Positions 43,627 through 53,995 of a DNA stretch of 64,000 nucleotides are shown here, one piece after another. Numbering within the stretch: the stretch's first letter is position 1; each line of letters begins with the position of its first letter. The notes beneath the pieces were generated by a model that did not search any database, was not told where the DNA came from, and saw only the letters and a list, made by a program, of their open reading frames with translations. The stretch comes from Leptospira kemamanensis (GTDB lineage: Bacteria; Spirochaetota; Leptospiria; Leptospirales; Leptospiraceae). The stretch is taken from NCBI RefSeq assembly GCF_004769665.1, contig NZ_RQGG01000043.1:186001-250000 (forward strand), given 5' to 3'. The translations under genes were made by a program, and so were the position numbers.

Positions 43627-44952
43627 TTAATACTCCGAAGAATCCATTTTTCCTATGGATGCTTTATAACTTTCCAAAGCGTTGTAATAGAGATAAATGA
43701 TTTCATAATAACTCCGAAGGACACTAAGATAGTTTTTTTCTGCTTCTAAAAAGGTAACCAAATTGGAAGCTCCGCGAATGTAGGCAAGCCTTGACTTCTC
43801 TTGCACTTCTTTGTTTTTTTCGAGTAATCCCATTTTTTGGTAATCGAGTAACTGAGATTCTCTGGCTTGTAATTCTTTGATTGCGGCTGAAATTTCAGAA
43901 AGGATTTCATTTCGTTTGGCATCCACATCAAATCCTAATTTCTTATAAGACTCTTCTGATTTTAGAATTTCCCCTTGTTTCCGATCAAAGATAGGAAGAG
44001 GAGTTGCCGCATAAATCCCTGCTACGTTTTCATTTCCTTTGTTTAAAAACTCAACCCCAAGAGTGAGAGGTGGAATGATTTCTCGTTTTTTCAATTCGAT
44101 ATTCATTCTCTCTCGTTGTTGTCTGATTTTTAACGCAACAAGGTCAGGCCTTTCTTCAATATCAAAATCGTTCAAATCAATCCCAAATTCTTTTGTGGAA
44201 ATAAACTCAAGCCTTCCTTTCACACTGAGAGGAGAATTGATATCCGATATCCCAATTAACACACGTAAGTTTTTTACAACCTGAGCCCTTAGAATCCTAG
44301 CATTTCGATATTCCCTTTCGATTTGCACACGTTCCAAAGCCAAACGATCGTATTCCAAAAATGAAATGTCACCTTTTTCGGCACGTAACTTGGTTAAGTC
44401 GAGAAGGTCTTGGTAATTCTCCAAAAACTCTTTTTGGTAATTAATTTGTTCCGTTACATACAAATATGTCCAAAAATTTTGGCGAAGTCGTAATCGAAAC
44501 ATCCGATCAAAATCACGAAAACTGGCAATGGTTGCTAAAAACTCTTGTTTGGCGACTTTTTCTCTTTGCGGAATGACACCACTCATATCAAACGGTTGGT
44601 TATAAATGAAAGATGTTTCTGGAAGACCTGTCCCTGAATTCTTAGATGCTCCGATAAACTGCTGTTGCATATTGACAATGGGATTGTAATACAAACTGGC
44701 AGTAATGATATCACCTCTTGCCATCCCAATGTTTTGTTTTTCACGCAAATACAAAGGGTTACTGGTAACAGCAAAATCTTCTAGTTCATCCAAGTTCCAT
44801 TTTTCTTTGGCATCTTGAGCTCTAGAATCTTCCCCTAAAAAAAATAACTCATCTTTGGAATGTAACTCATAAACAGCCTTTTCTTTAGAAAAAAGACCGG
44901 ATGGTAAAATTCCAAAAATAATAATCAGGAGTAATCTATTTACATACTTCAT
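43627..44952 (-). CDS. TolC-family outer-membrane channel (CzcC-type)
   Basis: A 441-residue outer-membrane efflux protein with signal LLLIIIFGILPSGLFS. It has the duplicated helical pattern of the OEP family: VTSNPLYLREKQNIGMARG and later DIEERPDLVALKIRQQRERMN, with long amphipathic helices. It forms the exit duct of the RND pump. Start overlaps the pyrophosphatase gene by four bases (ATGA). Confidence 0.88.
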   Translation of the reverse strand: MKYVNRLLLIIIFGILPSGLFSKEKAVYELHSKDELFFLGEDSRAQDAKEKWNLDELEDFAVTSNPLYLREKQNIGMARGDIITASLYYNPIVNMQQQFIGASKNSGTGLPETSFIYNQPFDMSGVIPQREKVAKQEFLATIASFRDFDRMFRLRLRQNFWTYLYVTEQINYQKEFLENYQDLLDLTKLRAEKGDISFLEYDRLALERVQIEREYRNARILRAQVVKNLRVLIGISDINSPLSVKGRLEFISTKEFGIDLNDFDIEERPDLVALKIRQQRERMNIELKKREIIPPLTLGVEFLNKGNENVAGIYAATPLPIFDRKQGEILKSEESYKKLGFDVDAKRNEILSEISAAIKELQARESQLLDYQKMGLLEKNKEVQEKSRLAYIRGASNLVTFLEAEKNYLSVLRSYYEIIYLYYNALESYKASIGKMDSSEY

Positions 44953-45572
44953 ACAGTTACAAATTTTTTGATATAATCCTCTATACCATATTGAATGACT
45001 TTGATTGCTTCCGCTCGATCATACACTTCTGTAATTTCGACTGTTCCTGTGGAAGGAGAGTTCGGATCTAATTTATATGTGAGAAAATAATGGTGAAGTT
45101 TATTGATGAGAGCTTTTGGCACTTCCGAAATTTCTTTGATTTGCCCAAATACCTCATCTCCTTTCAAAACCGCGACAATTTTGTCATCAGCTTCCCCTTT
45201 ATCAATCATCCGTAGTCCCCCTATCGGAATCACGGTGAGTATCATGTTTCCATGTGTGATTGGATTCACACTTAACACACATATGTCGATTGGATCTCCA
45301 TCACCTTGGATATCAGGTCTACCTACCACATCCGAACAATGTTTGCCCGAAGCTTCTCCTGAAAAAGTTCGAGGGATAAATCCATATAAAGTTGGGGAAC
45401 GGTTACTATATTTTTGTGGACGATCCACACGAATAAAACCAGAGGCTTTATCAATTTCATATTTTACCGTGTCTTGTGGTGTGAGTTCGATAAAAACATC
45501 TAACTCATCTGGAGCTTTTGGTCCAAGCTCTAATCCATGCCATGGGTGTGCTACGTAATAATTCGGTTTCAT
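44949..45572 (-). CDS. ppa: Soluble inorganic pyrophosphatase (family I)
   Basis: A 207-residue cytoplasmic enzyme hydrolysing pyrophosphate. YGFIPRTFSG and GDGDPIDICVLS (the DxDPxD metal motif) with GGLRMIDKGEADDKIVAV are diagnostic. The N-terminus (AHPWHGLELGPKAPD) is like that of eukaryote-type or plant-like family I enzymes. It is unusual to find ppa between a heavy-metal RND pump and its channel; it abuts czcA (TAAATG) and overlaps the channel gene. Confidence 0.9.
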   Translation of the reverse strand: MKPNYYVAHPWHGLELGPKAPDELDVFIELTPQDTVKYEIDKASGFIRVDRPQKYSNRSPTLYGFIPRTFSGEASGKHCSDVVGRPDIQGDGDPIDICVLSVNPITHGNMILTVIPIGGLRMIDKGEADDKIVAVLKGDEVFGQIKEISEVPKALINKLHHYFLTYKLDPNSPSTGTVEITEVYDRAEAIKVIQYGIEDYIKKFVTV

Positions 45573-48500
45573 TTATTTCCTCTTTCGTTTTGGTTTTTGA
45601 TTTTCTTTGGATGGTTTCCCATCTTCTTCTATCATACTTGTTTTGTCTTCCATCTCGTCCGCATGACTAAGTCCATGGGAAGAAGAATGGACTAAATCAG
45701 ATGATTTGTATTTTTTCATTTCTTCGACAAAGTAATCATTCATCTTTCTTTCTCGTTCCATTTGTCTTAACTCTTGTCTTTGAGCCAGTTTCACTAAAAA
45801 CTCAAATGCAATTGGTAATAAAAATCGAGACAAGATAGTGGCGACTAGAACTCCACCCATTACCACAGTGGCAAGAGGCCTTTGGACTTCGGCACCAGCA
45901 CTAGAGGCAATCGCCATCGGTAAAAAACCAATGATGGCCACAAGTTCTGTAGTGGCTACGGCCCTTAGTGTATACACCGCTGCATCCACTACTGCCACCG
46001 AAGGATCTCTTGTGACTTTTAATTGGTCTTTTAAGGCAGATGCATACACTACCCCGTTTAAGACCGAAATACCGGCAGCAGCAATGAATCCAACACCAGC
46101 CGGAATCGAAAACGGAAGTCCTCTCATCACAAGAGATAAAATTCCACCCGATAACGATAATGGTACGAGGATAAACACACCTAACGCATAATATACACTA
46201 CCAAAAGCAATGAATAACATACCAAAGATGATGGCACCCGCAATCGGAATCACTATCGCCAACCGGTTTTTGGCACGTGTGAAGTTTTCAAACTGCCCAC
46301 CCCAATCCACATAATACCCTTGGGGTAAATTTGTTTCAATGGATTCAGTTGCCGCTTGGACATCATTCACAAATCCAATCATATCGCGACCACGAACGTT
46401 TACTTCTACGAGAATCCTACGTTTGAGTCCTTCATGATACAAAGCAGCAGGTCCTTCCGTCATCACAATGTCCGTTACTTGTCCGAGAGGAACTGTTCCC
46501 CCGAGTTCAGTCATAACGGGAACATTGGAAATGACACCTAAATCGGTCACATCGGCATCGAGGCGAACAATCAAATCGAATCTTTTGTATCCTTCATACA
46601 CCTTACCGGCATTAAATCCCACTCGCAAAGTTTCAATGGTGGTGAGGACTTCTTCCGCTCTCACTCCATAACGCGCCATATTCCCACGGTTCATTTTGAT
46701 TTCCAAAAGAGGAAGACCGAGAATTTTTTGAACACGTAAGTCAGCGGCACCTTGGATCTTTTTGATTTTGGATGCGTAATTGTCTGCTATGGCTTTTAGA
46801 GATTTTAAATCATCTCCATAAATTTTGATCACGATGTCTGCTTTCGATCCAGATAACAAGGCATTGACGCGGTTTTCGATCGGTTGCGACAAACTAATGT
46901 AAGATGATGGTACATTTTCATTGATCGAGTTTTTCATTTTTTCCATCAGTTCTTCTCGATCTTTTGCGGTGACCCATTCTTTTTTGGGTCTTAACTTCAC
47001 CATCATCTCCCCTTCTTCCGAACCAATGGGTTCTGCGGCAGATTCTCCACGACCTTGTCTCGAAACAACACTCACTGCTTCTGGAAATTTTAAGATGACT
47101 TTTTCCATCTCCAAATTGAGATCCCTAGAGTGGTTGATGGCCGTTGAGGGAAGGCGTTTGATATCAACTGCAATTTCTCCTTCATCAATCCTTGGTAAAA
47201 ATTCCGAACCCAAGGTGGATGCGAGCATAAAAGAAAGTACGACAACACCTATTCCCGCATAGGTAAATTGGCGTTTGAATTTCATTCCATACGTGAGGAC
47301 CTCAGCATATTTGTTTTGGAACTTATCCCAAAACGCTGACTCATGTAAAATTGGTTTTTTGTAAATGTACGACATGAGTGCAGGAAAGGTTGTAATGGAA
47401 TACAAAAGTGCTGCACCTAACGCAAAAGCAACGGTAATTGCCATTGGTCGGAACATCCGTCCTTCCACACCTTCTAGTGTCATCAGTGGTAAATATACGA
47501 GTAAAATAATCCCCACACTAAAGGCGGAAGCCCTTACCACTTTGATACAGGATTCCATAATCACATCTTCGATTCCATCTTCCATGTCTTGGGCCGACGT
47601 TTTCGAGAGGAGAAAACTCTTTCGAATGAGAAACCCATGAAGTGTGGACTCTAACATCACAATGGAACCATCCACTAGAAGTCCAAAGTCGAGAGCTCCA
47701 AGAGACATCAAGTTTCCGACAATTCCAAAAGCATTCATGAGAATTGTGGCAATCATCATGGACACAGGAATCGCCAAAGCAACAGCAAACGCGCCTTTGA
47801 CGGTGCCAAGAGTCAAAATTAAACATACCAAAACGATGATGGCAGCTTCGACTAAATTGGTAAAAACAGTGGAAAGTGTACGACCAATGAATTCAGAACG
47901 GTCATAATACACTTGAATCTTCATCCCTTGCGGGAGTCTCGATTCAATCTCTTTCATCTTTTCTTTCACACGACCAACCACTTGTAGGGAGTTACTTCCC
48001 AGTAACATCATGGCAGTTCCCCCTACCACTTCCCGTTTTCCATTCATGGTGCTGAGACCAAACCGAAGAGCAGGTCCAGTTTCCACGCGTGCAATTTGAC
48101 CGAGAGTGAGCGGAATTCCATCTCTCGAAGTGCGGACAGAAAGCCTTGCAATGTCATCAATGGATTTGAATTGGCTTTCTCCCCGAATGACAAACTGTTC
48201 TTCCCCTTTTTGGATGTAACCACCACCTAGGTTTACGTTCGCTCCTTCCAGAGCTTCTGTAATATGGGAAAGTGTTAAATTATGAGATAACAGCCGTTTG
48301 GGGTCGATTTTAATCTGAAACTGTTTGGCATCCCCCCCCACAACGTTTACATCGATGATCCCTTTTACGGAACGAAGTTGTCTTGCCACTTCCCACTCCA
48401 TGACGGTGCGGAGTTCTTCCGGAGTGTGACTTTCGGAAACCAAGGCAAATTCATAAATATCCCCAAGACCAGTCGCTATCGGCGACAACTCTGGATTCCC

Positions 48501-48875
48501 GTAGGATTTGGGGATAAAATTCTCTGCTTGTTTCAAACGTTCGTTCACAAGTTGCCTTGCAAAATAAATATCCGTGCCATCTTCAAAGATGACGGTCACA
48601 GAACTCACACCTGTTCGTGAGATGGAACGAATTTCTGTTACCTTTGGCATCCCGTTAAACTCGAGTTCAATGGGATAAGTGATAAACTGCTCCACTTCCA
48701 GTGGTGATAATCCAGGAACCGAGGTAACAGCAGAAACTTGTACGTTTGTCACATCGGGAATCGCATCGATGGATAAATTGAGTGCGTTATAAAAACCCAC
48801 AATGGTAAGGGCTGCTGTGATTACGAGAACCGTAGCCCTTTTGTGAATGGAAAACTGAATGATTTTTTCTAACAT
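45573..48875 (-). CDS. Heavy-metal RND efflux pump (CzcA-type)
   Basis: An 1100-residue proton-driven inner-membrane transporter. It has the N-terminal motif [20 protein letters not shown], 12 transmembrane segments in two sets and two large periplasmic loops. In TM4 the motif is [17 protein letters not shown] (DFG at 396-398, D402), the DFGxxxDG form of Co/Zn/Cd pumps rather than that of CusA copper/silver pumps. The C-terminal about 70 residues are a charged tail ending KPKRKRK, longer than usual. Metal specificity is inferred from the motif. Confidence 0.92.
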   Translation of the reverse strand: MLEKIIQFSIHKRATVLVITAALTIVGFYNALNLSIDAIPDVTNVQVSAVTSVPGLSPLEVEQFITYPIELEFNGMPKVTEIRSISRTGVSSVTVIFEDGTDIYFARQLVNERLKQAENFIPKSYGNPELSPIATGLGDIYEFALVSESHTPEELRTVMEWEVARQLRSVKGIIDVNVVGGDAKQFQIKIDPKRLLSHNLTLSHITEALEGANVNLGGGYIQKGEEQFVIRGESQFKSIDDIARLSVRTSRDGIPLTLGQIARVETGPALRFGLSTMNGKREVVGGTAMMLLGSNSLQVVGRVKEKMKEIESRLPQGMKIQVYYDRSEFIGRTLSTVFTNLVEAAIIVLVCLILTLGTVKGAFAVALAIPVSMMIATILMNAFGIVGNLMSLGALDFGLLVDGSIVMLESTLHGFLIRKSFLLSKTSAQDMEDGIEDVIMESCIKVVRASAFSVGIILLVYLPLMTLEGVEGRMFRPMAITVAFALGAALLYSITTFPALMSYIYKKPILHESAFWDKFQNKYAEVLTYGMKFKRQFTYAGIGVVVLSFMLASTLGSEFLPRIDEGEIAVDIKRLPSTAINHSRDLNLEMEKVILKFPEAVSVVSRQGRGESAAEPIGSEEGEMMVKLRPKKEWVTAKDREELMEKMKNSINENVPSSYISLSQPIENRVNALLSGSKADIVIKIYGDDLKSLKAIADNYASKIKKIQGAADLRVQKILGLPLLEIKMNRGNMARYGVRAEEVLTTIETLRVGFNAGKVYEGYKRFDLIVRLDADVTDLGVISNVPVMTELGGTVPLGQVTDIVMTEGPAALYHEGLKRRILVEVNVRGRDMIGFVNDVQAATESIETNLPQGYYVDWGGQFENFTRAKNRLAIVIPIAGAIIFGMLFIAFGSVYYALGVFILVPLSLSGGILSLVMRGLPFSIPAGVGFIAAAGISVLNGVVYASALKDQLKVTRDPSVAVVDAAVYTLRAVATTELVAIIGFLPMAIASSAGAEVQRPLATVVMGGVLVATILSRFLLPIAFEFLVKLAQRQELRQMERERKMNDYFVEEMKKYKSSDLVHSSSHGLSHADEMEDKTSMIEEDGKPSKENQKPKRKRK

Positions 48876-48949
48876 AATACCTATTTCAAATATGATTTCA
48901 CCCTACAATTTGGTTTTGGTAGGGAATGGACGTAAATTACATGCAACGT

Positions 48950-49276
48950 TTACGCCAAAGTAGGCGGAGGGAGGTAAAGAAAGAAAAATAAGATCGATAT
49001 TTCAGTAAAAAATTCCGTTTCTGTGGTCAAAATGGAGAAACGATTGAGGCAAATCTTGACTAGGGAGTGTTCTCGTTTGTTTGGAACGAGTTTGAGAACC
49101 TGATTGGATTCCTTGGAGGAAGAGAGCACACGAGTCGTTTCCTCTAACTCGTAGGTTTGGTATTGGAAGTCCAAATCTTCGAGAGGTGAAACAAACCGGT
49201 CGTCAACCAGGTTTAGATTGATGAAAACCGCTAGAAGTAGGATGAACCCAGACTTCCAGAAGCGCCTAATTTTCAC
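48950..49276 (-). CDS. Small exported protein ahead of the efflux operon
   Basis: A 108-residue protein starting at GTG 49276 with AGGA eight bases upstream. N-terminal signal or anchor (WKSGFILLLAVFINLNLV), a hydrophilic middle, and a hydrophobic C-terminus (ISILFFFLYLPPPTLA). It precedes czcA by about 75 bases in the same direction. Small leader proteins of unknown function are often found before czc-type operons; whether it senses metal is inference. Confidence 0.55.
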   Translation of the reverse strand: MKIRRFWKSGFILLLAVFINLNLVDDRFVSPLEDLDFQYQTYELEETTRVLSSSKESNQVLKLVPNKREHSLVKICLNRFSILTTETEFFTEISILFFFLYLPPPTLA

Positions 49277-49429
49277 TGCTGTTTCCTATTCTTGAGACCC
49301 AGTTTCAGAGATGGAACCGAAGCGACAAGAGAATTCCCTTCAAAATATGAACTTTTTTCCATTTATAACAAAATGGTAAGAACGATAGAGTTGCCAAAAC
49401 TCTACTAGAGAGGAACACTATCCCTACTG

Positions 49430-49750
49430 ATGAAAGACGAATCGATAGACACCATTATTAGCGACGACATCACGTTTCGCGGAACCCTTTCCTTCAACCA
49501 AACTTTAAAAATCAAAGGCCAATTCAAAGGCACCATCACTTCTCATGGCAAACTCATCATTGATGAAACAGGTGATGTAGAAGCAGATGTGGAAGTAGGA
49601 AGTTTAGTTGTCCTTGGCAATTTGAAAGGCAATGTAGATGCGAAAGAGAAAGTGGAACTCAAAAAAAATGGAAAGGTTGTAGGTGATATCAAAACTCCTG
49701 GTCTTGAAGTGGAATTTGGTTCCAAAATCATTGGCAATTGCATCATGTAA
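49430..49750 (+). CDS. Bactofilin
   Basis: A 106-residue protein of the bactofilin (DUF583) family, which polymerises into cytoskeletal filaments through a right-handed beta-helix. Repeating short strands are visible: GTLSFNQTLKIKGQFKGTI, then LVVLGNLKGNVDAKEKVEL and GKVVGDIKTPGLEV. Flanking tails are very short. It may shape the cell envelope. No peptidase partner is adjacent; recJ overlaps the stop. Confidence 0.92.
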   Translation: MKDESIDTIISDDITFRGTLSFNQTLKIKGQFKGTITSHGKLIIDETGDVEADVEVGSLVVLGNLKGNVDAKEKVELKKNGKVVGDIKTPGLEVEFGSKIIGNCIM

Positions 49751-51753
49751 CAAAGGTTCACTTCGGACCACTTTTATCCGAAGTTCGAACCAAAGTTGAT
49801 TCCAAAAGACCCATCCTTCGTTATCTAGTAGATAAAAGGGAGGGTCTAAAAAACACCCACCCTAAAGAACTACTTGTTTCTGATTTTTCCTGTTTCCATT
49901 CACCCTTCTCTCTTCCCGATATCACAGAAGCTGTAAACTTACTTCTTACTTATGCAAAAACCAATCGAAAGATTTTACTGTATGGAGACCGCGACTCTGA
50001 TGGAGTGAGTTCTACTTGTTTACTTGCTTTCTTTTTGCGTTCGCACCCTGAGTTTCAATCTGCGCATCTAGAAGTGATGGTATCTTCCGAAAGTGATCCG
50101 TACGGCCTTTGCAAAGAAGCAGTCACTAAAATTAAAAAAGCAAAACCAGATCTCCTCGTCACACTAGATTTTGGTTCGAGCCAAGCTGATGAAATTGAGT
50201 CCTTAACAGAACTTGGAATCCAAGTGATCGTTCTCGACCACCATGAAGTGCCTGTTCGTATTCCCAAACACTGTGCCTTGGTAAACCCAAGACGAACTGA
50301 CTCAGACTACCCTGAAAAAAAAATCTGTACCGCAGCTCTTTCCTTTAAACTAGTATCAGCGATTTTATTTCGCGAAAGTTCAGAATGGAACAAACTGTAT
50401 GCAAAAACCATCACAAACGAAGATGGATCTACGGAGATAGTTTATTTCCAAAATGGAATCAAAGTACAAAAAGGTTCATCCACTTCCTCGACTTCTTCGG
50501 ATATGGCAGGACAAGAGAGTTCCAAATCTGATAACCAAATCGAATCCAATTTTGACTTTTCAAAAAAAGAAGTTCATCCTTACCCTGAAGACTTCACCAC
50601 CAATGTTCCGTTAGATGACGAACGAAAACTCTTCTTTTACCAATGCCAAAAAATCCCTCAGTTTTTTGAACAATTAGAAGAAGAAACGGATCTTGCAGGC
50701 ATTGGTACCATCACAGATATGATGCCCCTTGTAGGAGAAAACAGACATTTTGTGAAACTTGCCTTGGAATCACTCACCAAACTTTACATAGGTGATAAAA
50801 AAAGAAAAGGTTTAAAAGAACTATTAAAAGAACTGAAACTCAATCCAAATGGAATCACAACAAAAGATTTGGGTTGGTCCATTGGCCCTGTGGTCAATGC
50901 AGCTGGTCGGATGGGAAAAACAGAAGAAGCAGTTTCTCTCCTTTTATCCGAATCAGAAGCAGATGCTAAAACAAAGGCCAAAAATCTTCTTTCGATCAAT
51001 GAAGAAAGAAAAGAACGCACGAAACGGAATATGGACCGGGTAGAACGGTATTTTGCAAGAAAACCAGAGCGCACTGGACACGAAGTGGTGTATTGTTACG
51101 AACCCGATATGGAACCAGGTGTAAGTGGAATTGTAGCCACAAGAATGGTGGATACGTATAAAAAACCTGCTATCTTTGTAGCACCTGATAATGGTGATGC
51201 GAGAGGTAGCATTCGGTCCTATGGACCAGAAAATGTATTGGAACTCTTAGAGTCCCTATCCCATCATTTTTTGCATTTTGGAGGCCATCCAGAAGCAGGT
51301 GGATTTTCCATTACGATCGATCAGCTTCCTAAGTTCGAATCCGAATTGTATGAAAAAGCAAAACTTTGGTTAAGCGAAGATAAAGACCGTCCCAAAGAAC
51401 ACCTGATCGAAACGGACTTTACCGTTTTACCAGAAGAAATGAATGAAAAACTTCGTAAGGAATGGATGGACTTAGAACCCTTTGGTCAAGGGAATCCCGA
51501 TATCAAATTAGGAATCAAAAATGCAAAGGCAATTCATCTAACTCCCCTTAGCGGAGGAAAACATGTTCGATTTCATATTGTAGGCAGTGGTTCCTTAAAG
51601 TTTATGATTTGGAACAAAGGGGAAGAATTCCAAAACTTTATGTCAAAACATGGAAGTTTTGATTTGGTGGGAAGTTTGGAAGAAAACTTTTACCAAGGGA
51701 GATCCAGTTTACAATTCATCGTAGAGTGGTTTGGGAAATCGGAAACCAAGTGA
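49738..51753 (+). CDS. recJ: Single-stranded-DNA-specific exonuclease RecJ
   Basis: A 671-residue DHH-superfamily 5'-3' exonuclease for repair. Motifs: LLYGDRDSDGVSSTCLL (in place of DYDADG), VTLDFGSSQADEI, VLDHHEVPVR, then DHHA1 with GGHPEAGGFS. A Ser-rich, acidic insertion (about 215-275, SSTSSTSSDMAGQESSKSDN) splits the catalytic part, longer than usual. The start is taken as TTG at 49738, 13 bases inside bactofilin; no ribosome site is obvious. Confidence 0.9.
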   Translation: MHHVTKVHFGPLLSEVRTKVDSKRPILRYLVDKREGLKNTHPKELLVSDFSCFHSPFSLPDITEAVNLLLTYAKTNRKILLYGDRDSDGVSSTCLLAFFLRSHPEFQSAHLEVMVSSESDPYGLCKEAVTKIKKAKPDLLVTLDFGSSQADEIESLTELGIQVIVLDHHEVPVRIPKHCALVNPRRTDSDYPEKKICTAALSFKLVSAILFRESSEWNKLYAKTITNEDGSTEIVYFQNGIKVQKGSSTSSTSSDMAGQESSKSDNQIESNFDFSKKEVHPYPEDFTTNVPLDDERKLFFYQCQKIPQFFEQLEEETDLAGIGTITDMMPLVGENRHFVKLALESLTKLYIGDKKRKGLKELLKELKLNPNGITTKDLGWSIGPVVNAAGRMGKTEEAVSLLLSESEADAKTKAKNLLSINEERKERTKRNMDRVERYFARKPERTGHEVVYCYEPDMEPGVSGIVATRMVDTYKKPAIFVAPDNGDARGSIRSYGPENVLELLESLSHHFLHFGGHPEAGGFSITIDQLPKFESELYEKAKLWLSEDKDRPKEHLIETDFTVLPEEMNEKLRKEWMDLEPFGQGNPDIKLGIKNAKAIHLTPLSGGKHVRFHIVGSGSLKFMIWNKGEEFQNFMSKHGSFDLVGSLEENFYQGRSSLQFIVEWFGKSETK

Positions 51754-51847
51754 ACTCAATCAATTAATAAATTAAAAATATAGAAAACAAATTCCAAAAC
51801 AAACTTCTCTCTATGATACAAGAGCGTAATTGATTTGAAACTCTGTG

Positions 51848-51894
51848 AAACCCACTCAAAGAACCCAAAAGTTGGTTCAGGAGAATGGGTTTTT
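51848..51894. terminator. Hairpin between convergent genes
   Basis: AAACCCA (51848-51854) pairs with TGGGTTT (51886-51892); within the loop GAACC (51861-51865) pairs with GGTTC (51874-51878). A T-run follows at 51890-51894. It sits between recJ (plus) and the acireductone dioxygenase gene (minus) and may serve as terminator, mostly for recJ. Confidence 0.5.
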
Positions 51895-51925
51895 CAGTAA
51901 CTTTAAAACGGGCTTTTTAAATCTG

Positions 51926-52459
51926 TTAGGCGTTGATGAGCACTTTTGACTCATCTACATACACAGGAGTCCAACCAGAGTTGTCTTTAAAATAGCGAAC
52001 CGCTTTGATTCGAAGATTTTTGTCCAAAGTGAACCAGTGATTGGTATTGGCAGGGATCGAAATAAAATCACCTTTTCCTACATGCACTTCAAAACGTTCC
52101 CCATCGATGATGAACCCAAAAATTCCACTTCCATCAATGATATAACGAACTTCTTCATCCGTGTGGATGTGCAGTTTGTCAAACTTTGCTAACATATCGC
52201 TTATGCCAGGCACCTCATCATGTAAAACCACGAGGTCGTTTGCTTTGTAACCATGCTCTTTTTTCAATTGGTCAAAACGGTATTCCAAACCAGAAAGGAC
52301 TTCTTCTTTTTCCGCATCGGATAAACCTTTTTGGCCAAGGATGAGATCCAAGGATTCAGGAGTTTTGTAAGACTCGTATACAAGACCTTTTTTGGTGAGA
52401 AAAGCCTTCACTTGGTCTTTGTCCTGGATCGTTTCTTGTTTTCTTGCTATCGTTGCCAT
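51926..52459 (-). CDS. mtnD: Acireductone dioxygenase
   Basis: A 177-residue cupin enzyme of the methionine salvage pathway. It oxidises acireductone to the keto acid of methionine plus formate (iron form). Metal ligands: [14 protein letters not shown] (HxHx3E) and IPANTNHWF (His). [16 protein letters not shown] is typical of ARD. ATG at 52459 has AGGTGG nine bases upstream; an ATG at 52465 is close by. No other salvage genes are in the window. Confidence 0.9.
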   Translation of the reverse strand: MATIARKQETIQDKDQVKAFLTKKGLVYESYKTPESLDLILGQKGLSDAEKEEVLSGLEYRFDQLKKEHGYKANDLVVLHDEVPGISDMLAKFDKLHIHTDEEVRYIIDGSGIFGFIIDGERFEVHVGKGDFISIPANTNHWFTLDKNLRIKAVRYFKDNSGWTPVYVDESKVLINA

Positions 52460-52536
52460 TCGCATTTACCACCTTTCCACTAGCCTTTTCCCCTTCCTCT
52501 GGGAAGCAACTCGTTTTTCGCTATCCTGGATGTAAT

Positions 52537-52550
52537 TCTGTTATAACAGA
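52537..52550. promoter_or_regulatory. 14-base palindrome upstream of mtnD
   Basis: TCTGTTATAACAGA is a perfect palindrome starting one base after the nuoN stop, about 80 bases before mtnD. It could be an operator, or part of a small hairpin ending the nuo transcript. TATAAC inside it could serve as a -10, without a good -35. Confidence 0.35.
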
Positions 52551-52551
52551 T

Positions 52552-53994
52552 TTAGAGTAAGGCACCTGGTTGGAAGAAAATCCATCCTGCCGTGAAAAAC
52601 ACACAGAGTAAAAAGACCAAAAATCCAAGAGTAGGCATGGATGGGAGTTCCCGAACTCCTGCCACAGCTCCTGTTTCTTGTTTCATATAGGACTGGATCG
52701 TGATTTTCATGTAGTAGTAAAACGCGACACAAGAGTTTGCCACCGCACCAAAAAGAAGGATTCGATTGAATAGGAGATCCGACTCTGCGATTTTTTGTAA
52801 GAGGAAAAGTTTTGTCCAAAAACCAATGAGGGGAGGAAATCCAGCAAAGGACAAAAAGATCACACTGAGGGCAAGAGCCGTTAACGGATGTTCGCCGCTT
52901 AAGTGAGAAATTCCATTCACAGTCACTTCCCTATTGCCTTGTTCCAAATAGGAAATGATGGCAAAAGCAGCAAGGTTCAGTAAAGAATAGGAAAATAGAT
53001 AATACAAAGCCTCAAGACCTGCGCCGCAACAAATCCCAGCAACAATGTATCCGGCATGAGAGATGGATGAGTAAGCTAACATCCGTTTCAGGTTTTCTTG
53101 TTTGAGAGCCACAATATTTCCCCAAGTCATGGAGATAAGGGCAATTGTTCCCATTAACACTTTCCAAACACTTCCAATTTCACCCATAGGAATATGATTG
53201 AAGAGAATTATGACAAGCCCAAGAGCAGATGCCTTTCCCGCACTTGCCATAAAACCAGTGATAGGCGTTTGTGCTCCTTCATACACATCAGGTGTCCAAG
53301 AATGGAAAGGAACCAGTGCTGCTTTAAAGGAAACTCCCACTAAAAATAATCCCAGTCCCAGTTTGGAGAAGTTTGCTTCATAACCTTTTAAAAACAATCC
53401 ACGTAAGGCACCATCTAAGTTGGTTGTTCCAGAACCACCGTATAAAAAGGCAATTCCAAGTAACATAAAACCAGAACTAAAGGTTCCGAGTAAAAAATAC
53501 TTCATTGCACTTTCCAATGAGGAAACAGATGTCCTTGCCATTCCGATCATCACATACAAAGCAAGAGAAAGAATTTCCAAACCAACAAAAATCACAATGA
53601 GATCATACCCTGAAGTGAGAAACATCATCCCAGACAAACAAAAAAGCAGTAAGGGAAAGAACTCAGGGAATAACGTTTTATGTTGTGATAAAAATGGAGG
53701 CGCAATGAGAAGTGTGATGAGACCAGCCAATAGATAAATCGCACTGAGCCAAACGGTAAGTGGACTGATCGAAACTTGTGAACCAAAAAACTTTCCATAC
53801 CCTGGAGAAGTTGTAATGTGATACAGCGCATACATTGCCGCAAGGATTCCCAACAGAGATAAAACCCAAAGGGGTTTCCCCTCTTCTTCTTTGGGAATCA
53901 AAAACTGGACAACTAGGGAAAGTAAAGCAACTCCGCAGAGGATGAGCATGGGAGAAATTGCGATCAAATCATTGGAAGAAGGAGTATACGACAT
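52552..53994 (-). CDS. nuoN: NADH-quinone oxidoreductase subunit N
   Basis: A 480-residue antiporter-like proton-pumping subunit of complex I with about 14 transmembrane segments. Family motifs: ALYVMIGMARTSVSSLESAM, SWTPDVYEGAQTPITGF and KRMLAYSSISHAGYI. Start ATG at 53994 with AAGGA, one base after the nuoM stop. Last gene of the nuo operon. Confidence 0.95.
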   Translation of the reverse strand: MSYTPSSNDLIAISPMLILCGVALLSLVVQFLIPKEEEGKPLWVLSLLGILAAMYALYHITTSPGYGKFFGSQVSISPLTVWLSAIYLLAGLITLLIAPPFLSQHKTLFPEFFPLLLFCLSGMMFLTSGYDLIVIFVGLEILSLALYVMIGMARTSVSSLESAMKYFLLGTFSSGFMLLGIAFLYGGSGTTNLDGALRGLFLKGYEANFSKLGLGLFLVGVSFKAALVPFHSWTPDVYEGAQTPITGFMASAGKASALGLVIILFNHIPMGEIGSVWKVLMGTIALISMTWGNIVALKQENLKRMLAYSSISHAGYIVAGICCGAGLEALYYLFSYSLLNLAAFAIISYLEQGNREVTVNGISHLSGEHPLTALALSVIFLSFAGFPPLIGFWTKLFLLQKIAESDLLFNRILLFGAVANSCVAFYYYMKITIQSYMKQETGAVAGVRELPSMPTLGFLVFLLCVFFTAGWIFFQPGALL

Positions 53995-53995
53995 G

